DNA from: an uncultured Oscillospiraceae bacterium
GTDB taxonomy: Bacteria > Bacillota > Clostridia > Oscillospirales > Oscillospiraceae
Direction of reading: 5' to 3'
DNA: 64,000 nucleotides
Assembly (NCBI GenBank): GCA_947627735.1
Contig: CANQXG010000003.1
Location: forward strand, 47,813 to 111,812
The notes below the pieces were generated by a model, which was not told the DNA's origin, ran no database searches, and saw only the letters and a list, made by a program, of their open reading frames with translations. The position numbers and the translations under genes were made by a program. This document shows, one piece after another, positions 48,141 through 57,032 of the stretch (the stretch's first letter is position 1; each line of letters begins with the position of its first letter).

Positions 48141-51100
48141 GCTCCCGGCTCATCGAAAAAGCCCAGCGTATCCAGCGCGCGGATGGCGTTTTCGAGGTAT
48201 TTGTCGTCGGTGATGGGCCATTTGTAGCCCAGACGGTACAGCGCCATGGCCGTGAAGTCGTTTGCCGCGGGGATCTCGTAGCGCACATGGCCGTCGCCGC
48301 TGTCATAGGCGATCAGGCCGAGCACCGTGCCGCTCAGCTCCTCCCGCTGGGAGGCGGCGCGCAGGGTCTCGGCAAAGACATCGTCGGGGACGACGTCGAT
48401 GGCGAAGCCGTAGGAGCGCATGGCATAGATCACGTCGGACATGTAAAGGCAGTGGCTGTTGTAGGCGTGGAACACCGTGAAGCCGCCCTCGCACGCGGCC
48501 AGGGTCAGGACTGCCGCCGCCGTCGAGTCGATGGGCGAAAACTCCGCCGGCTCGTGCATGGCGCCCATGGGGAACTGCCCCAGCGCCTTGTACGCCTTCA
48601 GCGTGCGCATGAAGCCATTGGTGACGAAATTGATCTGGAACTCCCCGTCCGCGAGGCGGCTCATCAGGTTGCCCACCCGCACGATCCTGCCGTCCAGCTC
48701 CCCGCGGGCGCAGGCCTCCAGGACCGTCCGCTCCGCCAGGAACTTGGAGCGGACGTAGGCGTTGTCCAAAATCTGGCCGAAGTACAGCTCGCTCTCGGCG
48801 ATGCGCTTGCCCGCCAGGGGCATGCGCTCGTCCCCCTCGCCCGCCACGGACGTGGTGGAGATCTGCACCAGGCGCTTGCCGGACGCGGCGCACATCTCTA
48901 CGAGATTCTTCACGCCGCCCACGTTGATCCGCTCCAGGGAATCATCGCTGACAAAGTGCTTGACGCACGCCGCGCAGTTGATGACCAGGTCGCAGTCCAG
49001 CCGGGCCAGGGACTCCACCGCGTCACGGTCGGTGATGTCGCCCTCCACGCAGACGATGCGGTCCCGGAACGCGTCCTCGCAGGGGTCGCCGAAATAGTAG
49101 GCGAGCATAGCCATCAGCCGCTTTTCGCAGCTGGGGTGCCGGCCCCTGCGCATGAGGCAGTACACCCTGCCCGTATAGGCGTTCAAATACTCCCGCAGCA
49201 CGTGGATGCCCAAAAAGCCCGTGGCGCCGGTGAGCAGGATATCCCCCAGCTGCCCGGGGCGCACGTCCGCCAGATGCGCCTCGGCGTTTTGCGCCAGGAG
49301 CGCGTGGATGGCGGAGTAGTCGTATGCGCCCACGTCGTCCGTCTGTGTATCGCCGCGGCTTTTTTCCACCAGTCCGGCCAGCAGCGCCGGCGTCGGGCAG
49401 GCGAACACGTCCTTGTAGGCGATGGGATAGCCCTTGTCCAGCGCGTACATGGCGATCCTGGTCGCGCTCAGGGAGGTGCCGCCGATCTCAAAAAAGTCGT
49501 CCGTCGCGCCGACCCGCTCCAGGCCCAGGATCTTGGCGAACTGCTCGCAGAACTCCGCCTCCAGCGGGCCGGAGGGCGCCACATACTGTCGCTGCTCCGC
49601 CGCGTACTGGATGTCGGGCAGCCGCTTTTTGTCGATCTTGCCGTTGGCCGTCAGGGGCATCTCGTCCAGCTGCAGGAACGCGCCGGGCACCATATAGGCG
49701 GTCAGCGTCCGGCGCAGATGGGCCGTCAGATCGGCGATGTCCACCGGCCTGTCGGCGGTGAAGTAGCCCGCCAGATAGTCCTCGCTGCCGTTGTTGCGCA
49801 CGACCACCCGGCTCATGCGCACGCCCTCATAGGCGTTGATGGCGCTCTCGATCTCGTCCAGCTCCACCCGCAGGCCGCGCAGCTTCACCTGGTTGTCCAG
49901 CCGGCCGAGGAAGTCGATCTCCCCGTCTTCGGTCCATCGGGCCAGGTCGCCGCTGCGGTAGGCTTTGAGGCCCTTCAGGGAGAAAAACGCCTCGCTGGTC
50001 TTGTCGGGGAGGTTCACATAGCCCCGGCCCACGCCCGCGCCGCAGATGACCAGCTCACCCTTGCAGCCGATGGGCAGCACGTGGCCCCTGGCGTCCATGA
50101 CGTAGAATTTGACGTTCGCCAGGGGCACGCCGATGGTGATCCTGTCTGTGGCGTTGAGGAATTTCGTGGAGCAGCTGACGGTGCACTCCGTGGGGCCGTA
50201 GCCGTTGGCCAGGCTGGCTGTCGGGTTGATGGCCCGGATCTTGCCGTAGAGGGCCGGCGGGAACGCCTCCGCGCCGAAGTCGAAAGCCTTTAGGTGGGCG
50301 ATGGCGCCGCGCATCTGGGCCAGGTCGATCACGTTGGACAAAAACGAGGGCGTGCATGTCATGAAATCTACCCCGTTTGCCTCCATGAGCCTGGCCAGGG
50401 CCACCGGGTCGTGGATCTCCTCCTCCGTGGCCATGCAGACCGTCATGCCGTTGCACAGGGGGATGAACTCCTCCATGACGGAGATGTCGAAGGTGATGGC
50501 CGCCAGCGCCAGGGACACGGAGGCGTTATCCGTGTAGTTGGTGATCTCGATGTTGCGCGGGTTGGCGTTGACGAAGTTGCACAGGTTCCTGTGCTCGATC
50601 ATGACGCCCTTGGGCTTGCCCGTGGAGCCGGAGGTATACAAGCAGTAGGCCAGCGCCTCCGGATCGATCGCAAGGCCGGGATCGTCCTCCGCCTCCGTCT
50701 GGAGCAGCTCTTCCACGGTCAGCACCCGGTAGGGCTTTCCCTCCCACAGGGCGCTGCGCTGCGCCCGGATCGATTCGGTGGTGATGACGAAGGGGCTGGC
50801 CGCGTCGGCCAGGCAGTATTCGATGCGCTCGTCGGGATAGGACGGGGTCATGGGCAGAAACGCCGCGCCGGCCTTGAGGATGCCCAGGTTGACGATATAG
50901 GCGTACTTGTCCCGCTCCAGGATGAGGCCCACGGCCTGGTCCCGCTTCACGCCCAGGGCGATCAGGGCGTGGGCCACCCGGTTGGCCGCCCGGTCCAGGG
51001 CGTCGTAGGTCAGCTTTTCCCCGGCGGCGATCAGCGCCGTCCGCTCGGGGTGGGCGGCGGCCTGCTGTTCAAACAGCCTGTTCACGCTGACCGGCTCAAC

Positions 51101-54100
51101 GGGATAGTCCGTGTCGTTGAAGCCCTCGATGCGCGCCAGGTCCTCCGCCGGCGTGATGTCCACATCGCCCAGCGTCCGGGCGGTGAGGAAGCTGAGGGCG
51201 GCCTGCTCCAGGACATGGGTCAGCCTTTCGATGAAGGCGGGGCTGTACATGTCCGCGCGGTACTCGAACTCGAAGCGGTACCGGCCCTTTTCCAGGAACA
51301 CATCGACGGACAGCTGGGACTTGGCCACGTCGGGCACGCCCTCGGTGAACACCGTTTTCTGCCCGCCCAGGTCGAACTCGACAAAATCGTCCCCCTGGTA
51401 GACGAACATCATGTCGCTCTGGATGCCGTAGGCGCGGCTGATCTCCGCGAAGGAATAGATGTCGTTGCTCATGGAGGAGATGATCTGCTCCTGCATGGCG
51501 TTCATATAGTCCGTGACGGCGCAGCTGTCCGTCGGCTTTGCGTACACCGGCAGCGTCTTGACCAGCATGCCCATGGTGGCGGCGGTCCGACCGTCGCTGC
51601 GGCCGTTGTAGATCGTGGTCAGGCAGACGTCCTCCGTGTGCTCATACCGGCCCAGCACAAAGCCCATCAGCGACAGGAAGAATACATTGGGCGTGATCCG
51701 GTTCTCCCGGCAGAAGGCCTCCACCCGCTCGGGGGAGAGCCGGTCGCTGAAGACCCGGACGAAGCCGCAGCGCTCCTGCTGCTCATAGGCGTCCCGCTCC
51801 GGCACCGTGCAGCCGGGCACGCCCGTGAACACGCCGTCGTAGTAGCCTTTGGCGCTCTGGTACGCCTCGCCGGCCCGCGCCCGTTCCTCGTCCGCCGCCA
51901 GATCGAACTGGGAGTATGGTTCGCCCAGCAGCTCCTCCCCCCGCAGTGCCCGGTCCAGCTCCTGGGCGAACACCGCGATGGACGAGCCGTCGCAGATGAT
52001 GTGGTGGAAGTCGAGCAGGAAATAGACGTGCTCCCCGGTGCGAAAGACCGCGAAGCGGTACAGCGGCCCGCGGGCGAGGTCGAAGGGCCTGGCAAAGCCT
52101 TTGAAGAACGCCTCATACGCCGCCTCGGTGCCGTCCAGGACCTCGATGTCCACGGGGCGGTCATCCTGGGGGAACATGCACACGCGCCCCTCCTCATCCG
52201 CCCGGACGGCGCACTTGACGGCGGGATGGGCGTCTACCACCCGCCGCACGGCGCCGCAGAGGGCCTGTATGTCCGTGTCCCGGCTGAGGGGGAAGACCCC
52301 CGGCAGGTTGTAGAAGGTCGCCTCGGGGTGCTTCATGCACTCCACATAGATGCCCATCTGGGTCTGGGTGAGGGGGTAGCGGTCCCGCTTGACCGGGGCG
52401 GCGGTCTTTTCCGCCGAGTTCAGATAATCCTCCAGCTTCTTCGCCGTGTCGTATTCCCGCAGGGTCCGGGTGGTGACGGCGGCGCCGAAGGCGTTGCTCA
52501 GCAGCACCAGGAACTTGATCGAGCCGACGGATGTCAGCCCCGCCTCGAAGAAATCCGTGTCCGCGCCGAAGCTGTCGTGCCCCACCACGCCGGCGAGAAG
52601 TTCACAGATCTTCTTCTGGGCGTCGGTCTCCGGCGGCGCGTAGACCTGGGCGTGCCGCTCCGGCTTGGGGAGGGCGCGTTTGTTCACCTTCTGGTTCTGG
52701 TTGAGGGGGATGCGCTCGATCTGCATGGTGACGGCGGGCACCATATAGGGCGGCTTGCGCTCCAGGATGAAGCGGTCCAGGGCCTCTATGTCCACCGGCT
52801 CGTCCGCCACCACATAGGCGGCCACATACTTGCCGCCGCCCGGCTCGTCATAGGCGGCCACCGTGGCGTCCCGGATGCCCTCGAACTGGCGGATGACGCC
52901 CTCGACCTCGCTCAGCTCGATGCGGAAGCCGCGGACCTTCACCTGGGAATCCTGCCGCCCGATGAACTCGATGCTGCCGTCCGGCAGGAAGCGGACCACG
53001 TCGCCGGAGCGGTACATCCGCGCAAAGCGGTCCTCGCCGCAGAAGGGGTTGGCCACAAAGGCCTTGCCGGTCTGCTCCGGGCGGTTCAGGTAGCCCCGGG
53101 CCACCTGAGGCCCGCTGACGCACAGCTCCCCCGGCACGCCCACGGGGACGCGGCGTCCCCGCCCGTCGACGACGTACAGCTTGAGGTTGCTCAGCGCCCG
53201 ACCGATGGGCACGTTGCGGTAGAGTTTGTCCACGTCAAAGACCGTGGTGAAGATCGTGCACTCCGTGGGGCCGTAGCCGTTGAAGAACTTGTAGCGCGGC
53301 GGCTGCAGGGGCACCAGCGTCTCGCCGCCCACGGACAGATAGTGGGGGTATTCGCTGTCCGGGAACAGCTCCGCGTACTGCCTGCCCACCTGGGTGGTCA
53401 TAAAGAGGTGGGTGATGCGGTTCTCCGTCAGATATTTGTTGATGGCGATCAGGTCCAGGCGGATGTCCTCGGCGATGATGTGCAGCTGTGCGCCGTTGGA
53501 CAGCGGCGGATACATATCCATCATGCACGCGTCGAAGCCGAAGGAGGCGTAGGCCGCCGCGCGGCTGGTGTCATCCATCTGGTAGTATTCCGTGTACCAG
53601 CTGCCGAAGGCCGCCAGGTTGCCGTGCTCGAGCATGACGCCCTTGGGCGTGCCCGTGGAGCCGGAGGTGTAGAGCAGAATGAACAGGTCCTCCGGCTTTG
53701 GCCGGGGGAGGGGTTCCTCACAGGCGGGGAGCGCGGGGATCTGGTCCAGCGTCAGCACGGGACCTGCGTACTCCGGCACGAGGGAGAGAAGCTCTCTGTC
53801 CGCGATGAGCAGCTTCGCGCCCGCGTCCCGGATCATGAACGACAGCCGCTCCGGCGGGTAGCTGGGGTCCAGCGGCTGATAGGCCGCGCCGGACTTGAGC
53901 ACACCCACGGCGCAGATAGGCATGTATTCGCACCGGGGGATCAGGATGGATACCACGCTCTCCCGCCCTGCGCCCGCCCGGCGCAGATAGGCGGCGATCC
54001 TGTCCGTGAGGTCGGAAAATGCCCGGTAGGTGTAACGCTTGTCCTTATAGACCACCGCGATGTTGTCCGGGAAGCGCTCCGCCGCGCGGTCGATGCGGTC

Positions 54101-54814
54101 GATCAGCGTTTCGCCGGCGTCGTAGGGCATGTCCGTTTCATTGAACGCATCCAGCTCGGCGCGCTGGGCGTCGGTGAGGATGTCGATCTTTCCCATGTCG
54201 TCCTCGCCCCGCGCCACGGCCTGCAGCACCGCCGTCAGCGAATCCAGCAGGCGGCCCGGCGTGTCGGCGCGGTAACGGGCGGCGTCGTATTTGGCGCTCA
54301 GGCTGCCCGCCTCCGGGTCGAAAAACAGGCACAGCGCACCCGCCCCGTCCGCCGGCGAAAAGCCCTGGAAATAGTCCGGGTCGGCTGTCAGCACCGGCAT
54401 CGCGGACAGCCCCAGCTCCTCGCAGAGCCGGTCGAATCCGGCGGAGCCGTGCCGCGCACTTTTGTCCGCCTGGGCCTTCATCCCCCGGCAGCAGGCGGCA
54501 AAAGAGGACTCTTTTTCAAGCTCGCAGTAAGCGATCACGCGCTCTCCTTCGCGGACGAGGGCGCACAGCGCGTCCGTGCTGCCGCAGTATCTCCCCAGCA
54601 GGAGCATGGCCGCCGTTTCGTACAGGGCGGTCAGATCCAGCCCGTTTTGCCCCGCGAACTTGGCAAGAGAGCGCCCGAGGCCGTCCGGCAGGTCACGGCG
54701 CAGCAGCGCCTCGCCGGTCCCCTCCGCCTGCCCGTCGGGCAGCGGCAGGGACTCCGTATCCGGGTCGGAGCATATCTCCCTGAAATAGGCAAGGTCCTCG
54801 TCCATCGTATCCAT
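48137..54814 (-). CDS. Nonribosomal peptide synthetase, (C*)-A-T-C-A-T-R, with terminal thioester reductase
   Basis: 2,225 residues; start MDTMDEDLAYFREI at 54814 (AAAGGAG 8 bases before). Residues ~1-210 look like the C-terminal half of a condensation domain without HHxxxDG. Adenylation 1: LYTSGSTGTPKG (about 385), NGYGPTE (about 510). Carrier 1: FFEAGLTSVGS (about 760). Condensation: HHIICDG (about 935). Adenylation 2: LYTSGSTGKPKG (about 1400), NGYGPTE (about 1540). Carrier 2: FFEIGGTSLSA (about 1778). Reductase: LLTGATGFLG (about 1862) and YVRSKFLAE (YxxxK, about 2022). Such A-T-C-A-T-R enzymes release a dipeptide as an aldehyde by NAD(P)H reduction. Gut-Clostridia clusters of this type are known to yield dipeptide aldehydes or pyrazinones that inhibit proteases. 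Amino-acid choice is not predictable here. First gene of the operon. Confidence 0.95.
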   Translation of the reverse strand: MDTMDEDLAYFREICSDPDTESLPLPDGQAEGTGEALLRRDLPDGLGRSLAKFAGQNGLDLTALYETAAMLLLGRYCGSTDALCALVREGERVIAYCELEKESSFAACCRGMKAQADKSARHGSAGFDRLCEELGLSAMPVLTADPDYFQGFSPADGAGALCLFFDPEAGSLSAKYDAARYRADTPGRLLDSLTAVLQAVARGEDDMGKIDILTDAQRAELDAFNETDMPYDAGETLIDRIDRAAERFPDNIAVVYKDKRYTYRAFSDLTDRIAAYLRRAGAGRESVVSILIPRCEYMPICAVGVLKSGAAYQPLDPSYPPERLSFMIRDAGAKLLIADRELLSLVPEYAGPVLTLDQIPALPACEEPLPRPKPEDLFILLYTSGSTGTPKGVMLEHGNLAAFGSWYTEYYQMDDTSRAAAYASFGFDACMMDMYPPLSNGAQLHIIAEDIRLDLIAINKYLTENRITHLFMTTQVGRQYAELFPDSEYPHYLSVGGETLVPLQPPRYKFFNGYGPTECTIFTTVFDVDKLYRNVPIGRALSNLKLYVVDGRGRRVPVGVPGELCVSGPQVARGYLNRPEQTGKAFVANPFCGEDRFARMYRSGDVVRFLPDGSIEFIGRQDSQVKVRGFRIELSEVEGVIRQFEGIRDATVAAYDEPGGGKYVAAYVVADEPVDIEALDRFILERKPPYMVPAVTMQIERIPLNQNQKVNKRALPKPERHAQVYAPPETDAQKKICELLAGVVGHDSFGADTDFFEAGLTSVGSIKFLVLLSNAFGAAVTTRTLREYDTAKKLEDYLNSAEKTAAPVKRDRYPLTQTQMGIYVECMKHPEATFYNLPGVFPLSRDTDIQALCGAVRRVVDAHPAVKCAVRADEEGRVCMFPQDDRPVDIEVLDGTEAAYEAFFKGFARPFDLARGPLYRFAVFRTGEHVYFLLDFHHIICDGSSIAVFAQELDRALRGEELLGEPYSQFDLAADEERARAGEAYQSAKGYYDGVFTGVPGCTVPERDAYEQQERCGFVRVFSDRLSPERVEAFCRENRITPNVFFLSLMGFVLGRYEHTEDVCLTTIYNGRSDGRTAATMGMLVKTLPVYAKPTDSCAVTDYMNAMQEQIISSMSNDIYSFAEISRAYGIQSDMMFVYQGDDFVEFDLGGQKTVFTEGVPDVAKSQLSVDVFLEKGRYRFEFEYRADMYSPAFIERLTHVLEQAALSFLTARTLGDVDITPAEDLARIEGFNDTDYPVEPVSVNRLFEQQAAAHPERTALIAAGEKLTYDALDRAANRVAHALIALGVKRDQAVGLILERDKYAYIVNLGILKAGAAFLPMTPSYPDERIEYCLADAASPFVITTESIRAQRSALWEGKPYRVLTVEELLQTEAEDDPGLAIDPEALAYCLYTSGSTGKPKGVMIEHRNLCNFVNANPRNIEITNYTDNASVSLALAAITFDISVMEEFIPLCNGMTVCMATEEEIHDPVALARLMEANGVDFMTCTPSFLSNVIDLAQMRGAIAHLKAFDFGAEAFPPALYGKIRAINPTASLANGYGPTECTVSCSTKFLNATDRITIGVPLANVKFYVMDARGHVLPIGCKGELVICGAGVGRGYVNLPDKTSEAFFSLKGLKAYRSGDLARWTEDGEIDFLGRLDNQVKLRGLRVELDEIESAINAYEGVRMSRVVVRNNGSEDYLAGYFTADRPVDIADLTAHLRRTLTAYMVPGAFLQLDEMPLTANGKIDKKRLPDIQYAAEQRQYVAPSGPLEAEFCEQFAKILGLERVGATDDFFEIGGTSLSATRIAMYALDKGYPIAYKDVFACPTPALLAGLVEKSRGDTQTDDVGAYDYSAIHALLAQNAEAHLADVRPGQLGDILLTGATGFLGIHVLREYLNAYTGRVYCLMRRGRHPSCEKRLMAMLAYYFGDPCEDAFRDRIVCVEGDITDRDAVESLARLDCDLVINCAACVKHFVSDDSLERINVGGVKNLVEMCAASGKRLVQISTTSVAGEGDERMPLAGKRIAESELYFGQILDNAYVRSKFLAERTVLEACARGELDGRIVRVGNLMSRLADGEFQINFVTNGFMRTLKAYKALGQFPMGAMHEPAEFSPIDSTAAAVLTLAACEGGFTVFHAYNSHCLYMSDVIYAMRSYGFAIDVVPDDVFAETLRAASQREELSGTVLGLIAYDSGDGHVRYEIPAANDFTAMALYRLGYKWPITDDKYLENAIRALDTLGFFDEPGA

Positions 54815-55026
54815 CGTCCGCACTCCTTTCCTTTTCCGGCGGCATGTTCAGCCGGTCCGCGCCGACCGGCACAGTTCTTCGATTTACTTCGCTAATACTA
54901 TAGCACTTCTCAAAGCTGTTTGCTAGATGCCATTTATCGCTGGACAAGCCGTTTCGCGCAGGGAGCGCCGCCTCTGGCCTTGCCATCGGTTCGCGAAATG
55001 TTTATAATGTTCAATGTTCATCGCAA

Positions 55027-55165
55027 GGCGAAACGAACGTTTTGCCGCCAAACGACCCGAGGATCATTTGCGCGATGTTCATTGTAATGAGTGTCCGGCA
55101 AAACAGCGTAGCTGTTTTGCTTCAGCCGCAAAGCGGCTCGGCGAAACGCCTTGCGGCGTTTCGCC
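55027..55165 (+). repeat. Four consecutive hairpins in the leader of the EcsC-family gene
   Basis: Inverted repeats at 55027-55046 (GGCGAAACG/CGTTTTGCC), 55098-55120 (GCAAAACAGC/GCTGTTTTGC), 55124-55138 (AGCCGC/GCGGCT) and 55140-55165 (GGCGAAACGCC/GGCGTTTCGCC). They share GCGAAAC/GTTTTGC motifs. None is followed by a T-tract. In the 54.82-55.20 kb gap I see no other gene. Confidence 0.55.
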
Positions 55166-55197
55166 ATCAGATAACCATTACGAAGGAGGACTTTGCT

Positions 55198-56130
55198 ATG
55201 AAAAATCTTATAAGACCCACGGACAGCGAGGCGATCAAAACTAAGCTCACCGGCGTGGTGAAGGGCGCGGAAACAGCGGCGACGGGATTGGTGGAAAAGG
55301 CCAAGGGGGCCGTGACCAAAACCCAGACGTCCGTGGTCAATGCGGTGGACGCCAATGGCAACGGTGAGATCGACGTGGAGGATATTATTATCTGGGGGAT
55401 AAAAACGCCGGGCGTTGGCGTTAACAGGGCCGATTTCCTGAGAAAAGAGTTCATGAAAAACTACCCCCAGCAGGTCGTCGAGGACGCGGTGGCACACAAC
55501 CCTATGCACGCGGGGATACCGAGGGAAGATGTTGACAAGATCGCGGACGAGGTCATCAAGTTTGAGCGAAACTGTGTATCCGGCATTTCTGCGGCGCTTG
55601 GGGTGCCGGGCGGCGCTGCCATGGTGGCTACCATCCCGGCGGACATCGTCCAGTACTACGGATATATGCTGCGGGCCGCGCAAAAGCTGATGTACCTGTA
55701 CGGTTTCCCGCAGCTTGAGACCGGATCGGGAACACAGCAGATGGATTCTGAAACGATGAACATCCTTGTCATTTGCCTGGGCGCCATGTATGGTGTGCAG
55801 GGGGCGAGCAAGGCGATCAAGGCCATAGCCCTGAAGCTTGGAGAGGGCGTAGAAAAGAAACTCCTGAAAACGGCCCTGACCAAGGGATCGGTCTATCCCG
55901 TCGTCAAGAGCATCGCGCGGTGGTTCAATGTGAATATGACAAAGCAGGTGTTCGCCGGCTTCTTCAAGAAGGCCATCCCGGTGGTCGGGGGCGTGGTAGG
56001 CGGCGGAATAACCTACGTCACCTTCAAACCGTGCTGTGACAGACTGAAGGACTCCCTGCGGGATACGATGCTGAGCAATCCGGAGCATCAGATCACGGAG
56101 GAAGAGAGCATCGCTATTGAGGAAACATGA
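55198..56130 (+). CDS. EcsC-family protein with an EF-hand-like loop
   Basis: 310 residues, start MKNLIRPTDSEAIKTKLTG at 55198 with GAAGGAGG upstream. Residues ~40-60 contain DANGNGEIDVED, which fits a calcium-binding EF-hand loop (D1, N3, N5, G6, I8, D9, D12). Residues ~130-185 (LGVPGGAAMVATIPADIVQYYGYMLR, then YLYGFPQL) match the core of the EcsC family, proteins of unclear function named after a Bacillus gene of the ecs operon. A glycine-rich hydrophobic segment (IPVVGGVVGGGITYV) near residue 270 suggests membrane association. It is a stand-alone gene with a structured leader and a downstream hairpin. The function is not known. Confidence 0.7.
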   Translation: MKNLIRPTDSEAIKTKLTGVVKGAETAATGLVEKAKGAVTKTQTSVVNAVDANGNGEIDVEDIIIWGIKTPGVGVNRADFLRKEFMKNYPQQVVEDAVAHNPMHAGIPREDVDKIADEVIKFERNCVSGISAALGVPGGAAMVATIPADIVQYYGYMLRAAQKLMYLYGFPQLETGSGTQQMDSETMNILVICLGAMYGVQGASKAIKAIALKLGEGVEKKLLKTALTKGSVYPVVKSIARWFNVNMTKQVFAGFFKKAIPVVGGVVGGGITYVTFKPCCDRLKDSLRDTMLSNPEHQITEEESIAIEET

Positions 56131-56246
56131 TGCTTCTATAAGTTTTGAACATCTATGGAGAGGAATCTTGACCCCGATGCGGCCTTGCCGCCTGCCATGG
56201 TCCCGCGCTCTTGACAGATGGGCGGAAAAGGGGTTTAATAAGGATA

Positions 56247-56285
56247 CGGCAAAGACGTCGGACCTGAGTCACGGCGTCTTTGCCG
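56247..56285 (+). terminator. Hairpin after the EcsC-family gene, probable terminator
   Basis: CGGCAAAGACG / CGTCTTTGCCG, 11-bp stem with a 17-nt loop, followed by CTGTTTTG. It lies only about 20 bp before the next start codon. Confidence 0.5.
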
Positions 56286-56306
56286 CTGTTTTGAAGGGAG
56301 ATCGGT

Positions 56307-57032
56307 ATGAAAAGACCTGTTATCGGGATCGTGCCGCTGGTGGACATCCAGCGGGAGAGCTATTGGATGCTGCCGGGGTACATGGAGGGCGTGGCGGAGG
56401 CCGGCGGTCTGCCGATGATGCTGCCGCTCACGGACGGGGAGGAGCAGCTGGACCAGCTGGCGGCGATGTGCGACGGTGTGCTGTTCACCGGCGGGCAGGA
56501 CGTTGTCCCGGCCCTCTATGGGGAGGAAATGGATGCGGTGTGCGGGGAGTGCTGCCCGGAGCGGGACGCCATGGAGTCAAAGCTGCTGGACATCGTATTG
56601 CGGCAGGATAAGCCCGTCTTCGGCATCTGCCGGGGCATACAGTTCATCAACGCGGCCCTGGGCGGGACGCTGTATCAGGACCTGCCCGGCCAGCACCCGT
56701 CGGCGGTGGAGCATCACCAGCGTCCGCCCTATGACGCGCCGGTCCACACCGTGACGCCGCTGCCGGACACGCCCCTGGCGGCGCTGCTGGGGGAGGGGCC
56801 GATCAGGGTCAACAGCTGTCACCACCAGGCGGTCAAGGCGCTGGCGCCGGCATGGTCGGCCATGGCCGTGGCCCCGGACGGGATCGTGGAGGCGGCCTAT
56901 ATGCCGGACAGGCCCTTCGTCTGGGCCGTCCAGTGGCACCCGGAGTTCTCCTTCCGGGTGGATGAAAACAGCAGAAAGCTGTTCCGCGCCTTCGTCCGGG
57001 CGGCGGAGGAGGGCATGGGGCCGACCCTATAG
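56307..57032 (+). CDS. Gamma-glutamyl-gamma-aminobutyrate hydrolase-family (class I glutamine amidotransferase) protein
   Basis: 241 residues. FTGGQDVVPALYGEE, the nucleophile elbow VFGICRGIQFINAALGG (catalytic Cys near residue 107), the NSCHHQAVK loop and the catalytic His/Glu in VQWHPEF are all in place for the PuuD-like peptidase C26 family. It hydrolyses a gamma-glutamyl amide bond such as that of gamma-glutamyl-GABA. No puu-type polyamine genes are nearby, so the true substrate is open. GAAGGGAG precedes the start. The 3' end overlaps the convergent epimerase gene by six bases. Confidence 0.92.
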   Translation: MKRPVIGIVPLVDIQRESYWMLPGYMEGVAEAGGLPMMLPLTDGEEQLDQLAAMCDGVLFTGGQDVVPALYGEEMDAVCGECCPERDAMESKLLDIVLRQDKPVFGICRGIQFINAALGGTLYQDLPGQHPSAVEHHQRPPYDAPVHTVTPLPDTPLAALLGEGPIRVNSCHHQAVKALAPAWSAMAVAPDGIVEAAYMPDRPFVWAVQWHPEFSFRVDENSRKLFRAFVRAAEEGMGPTL

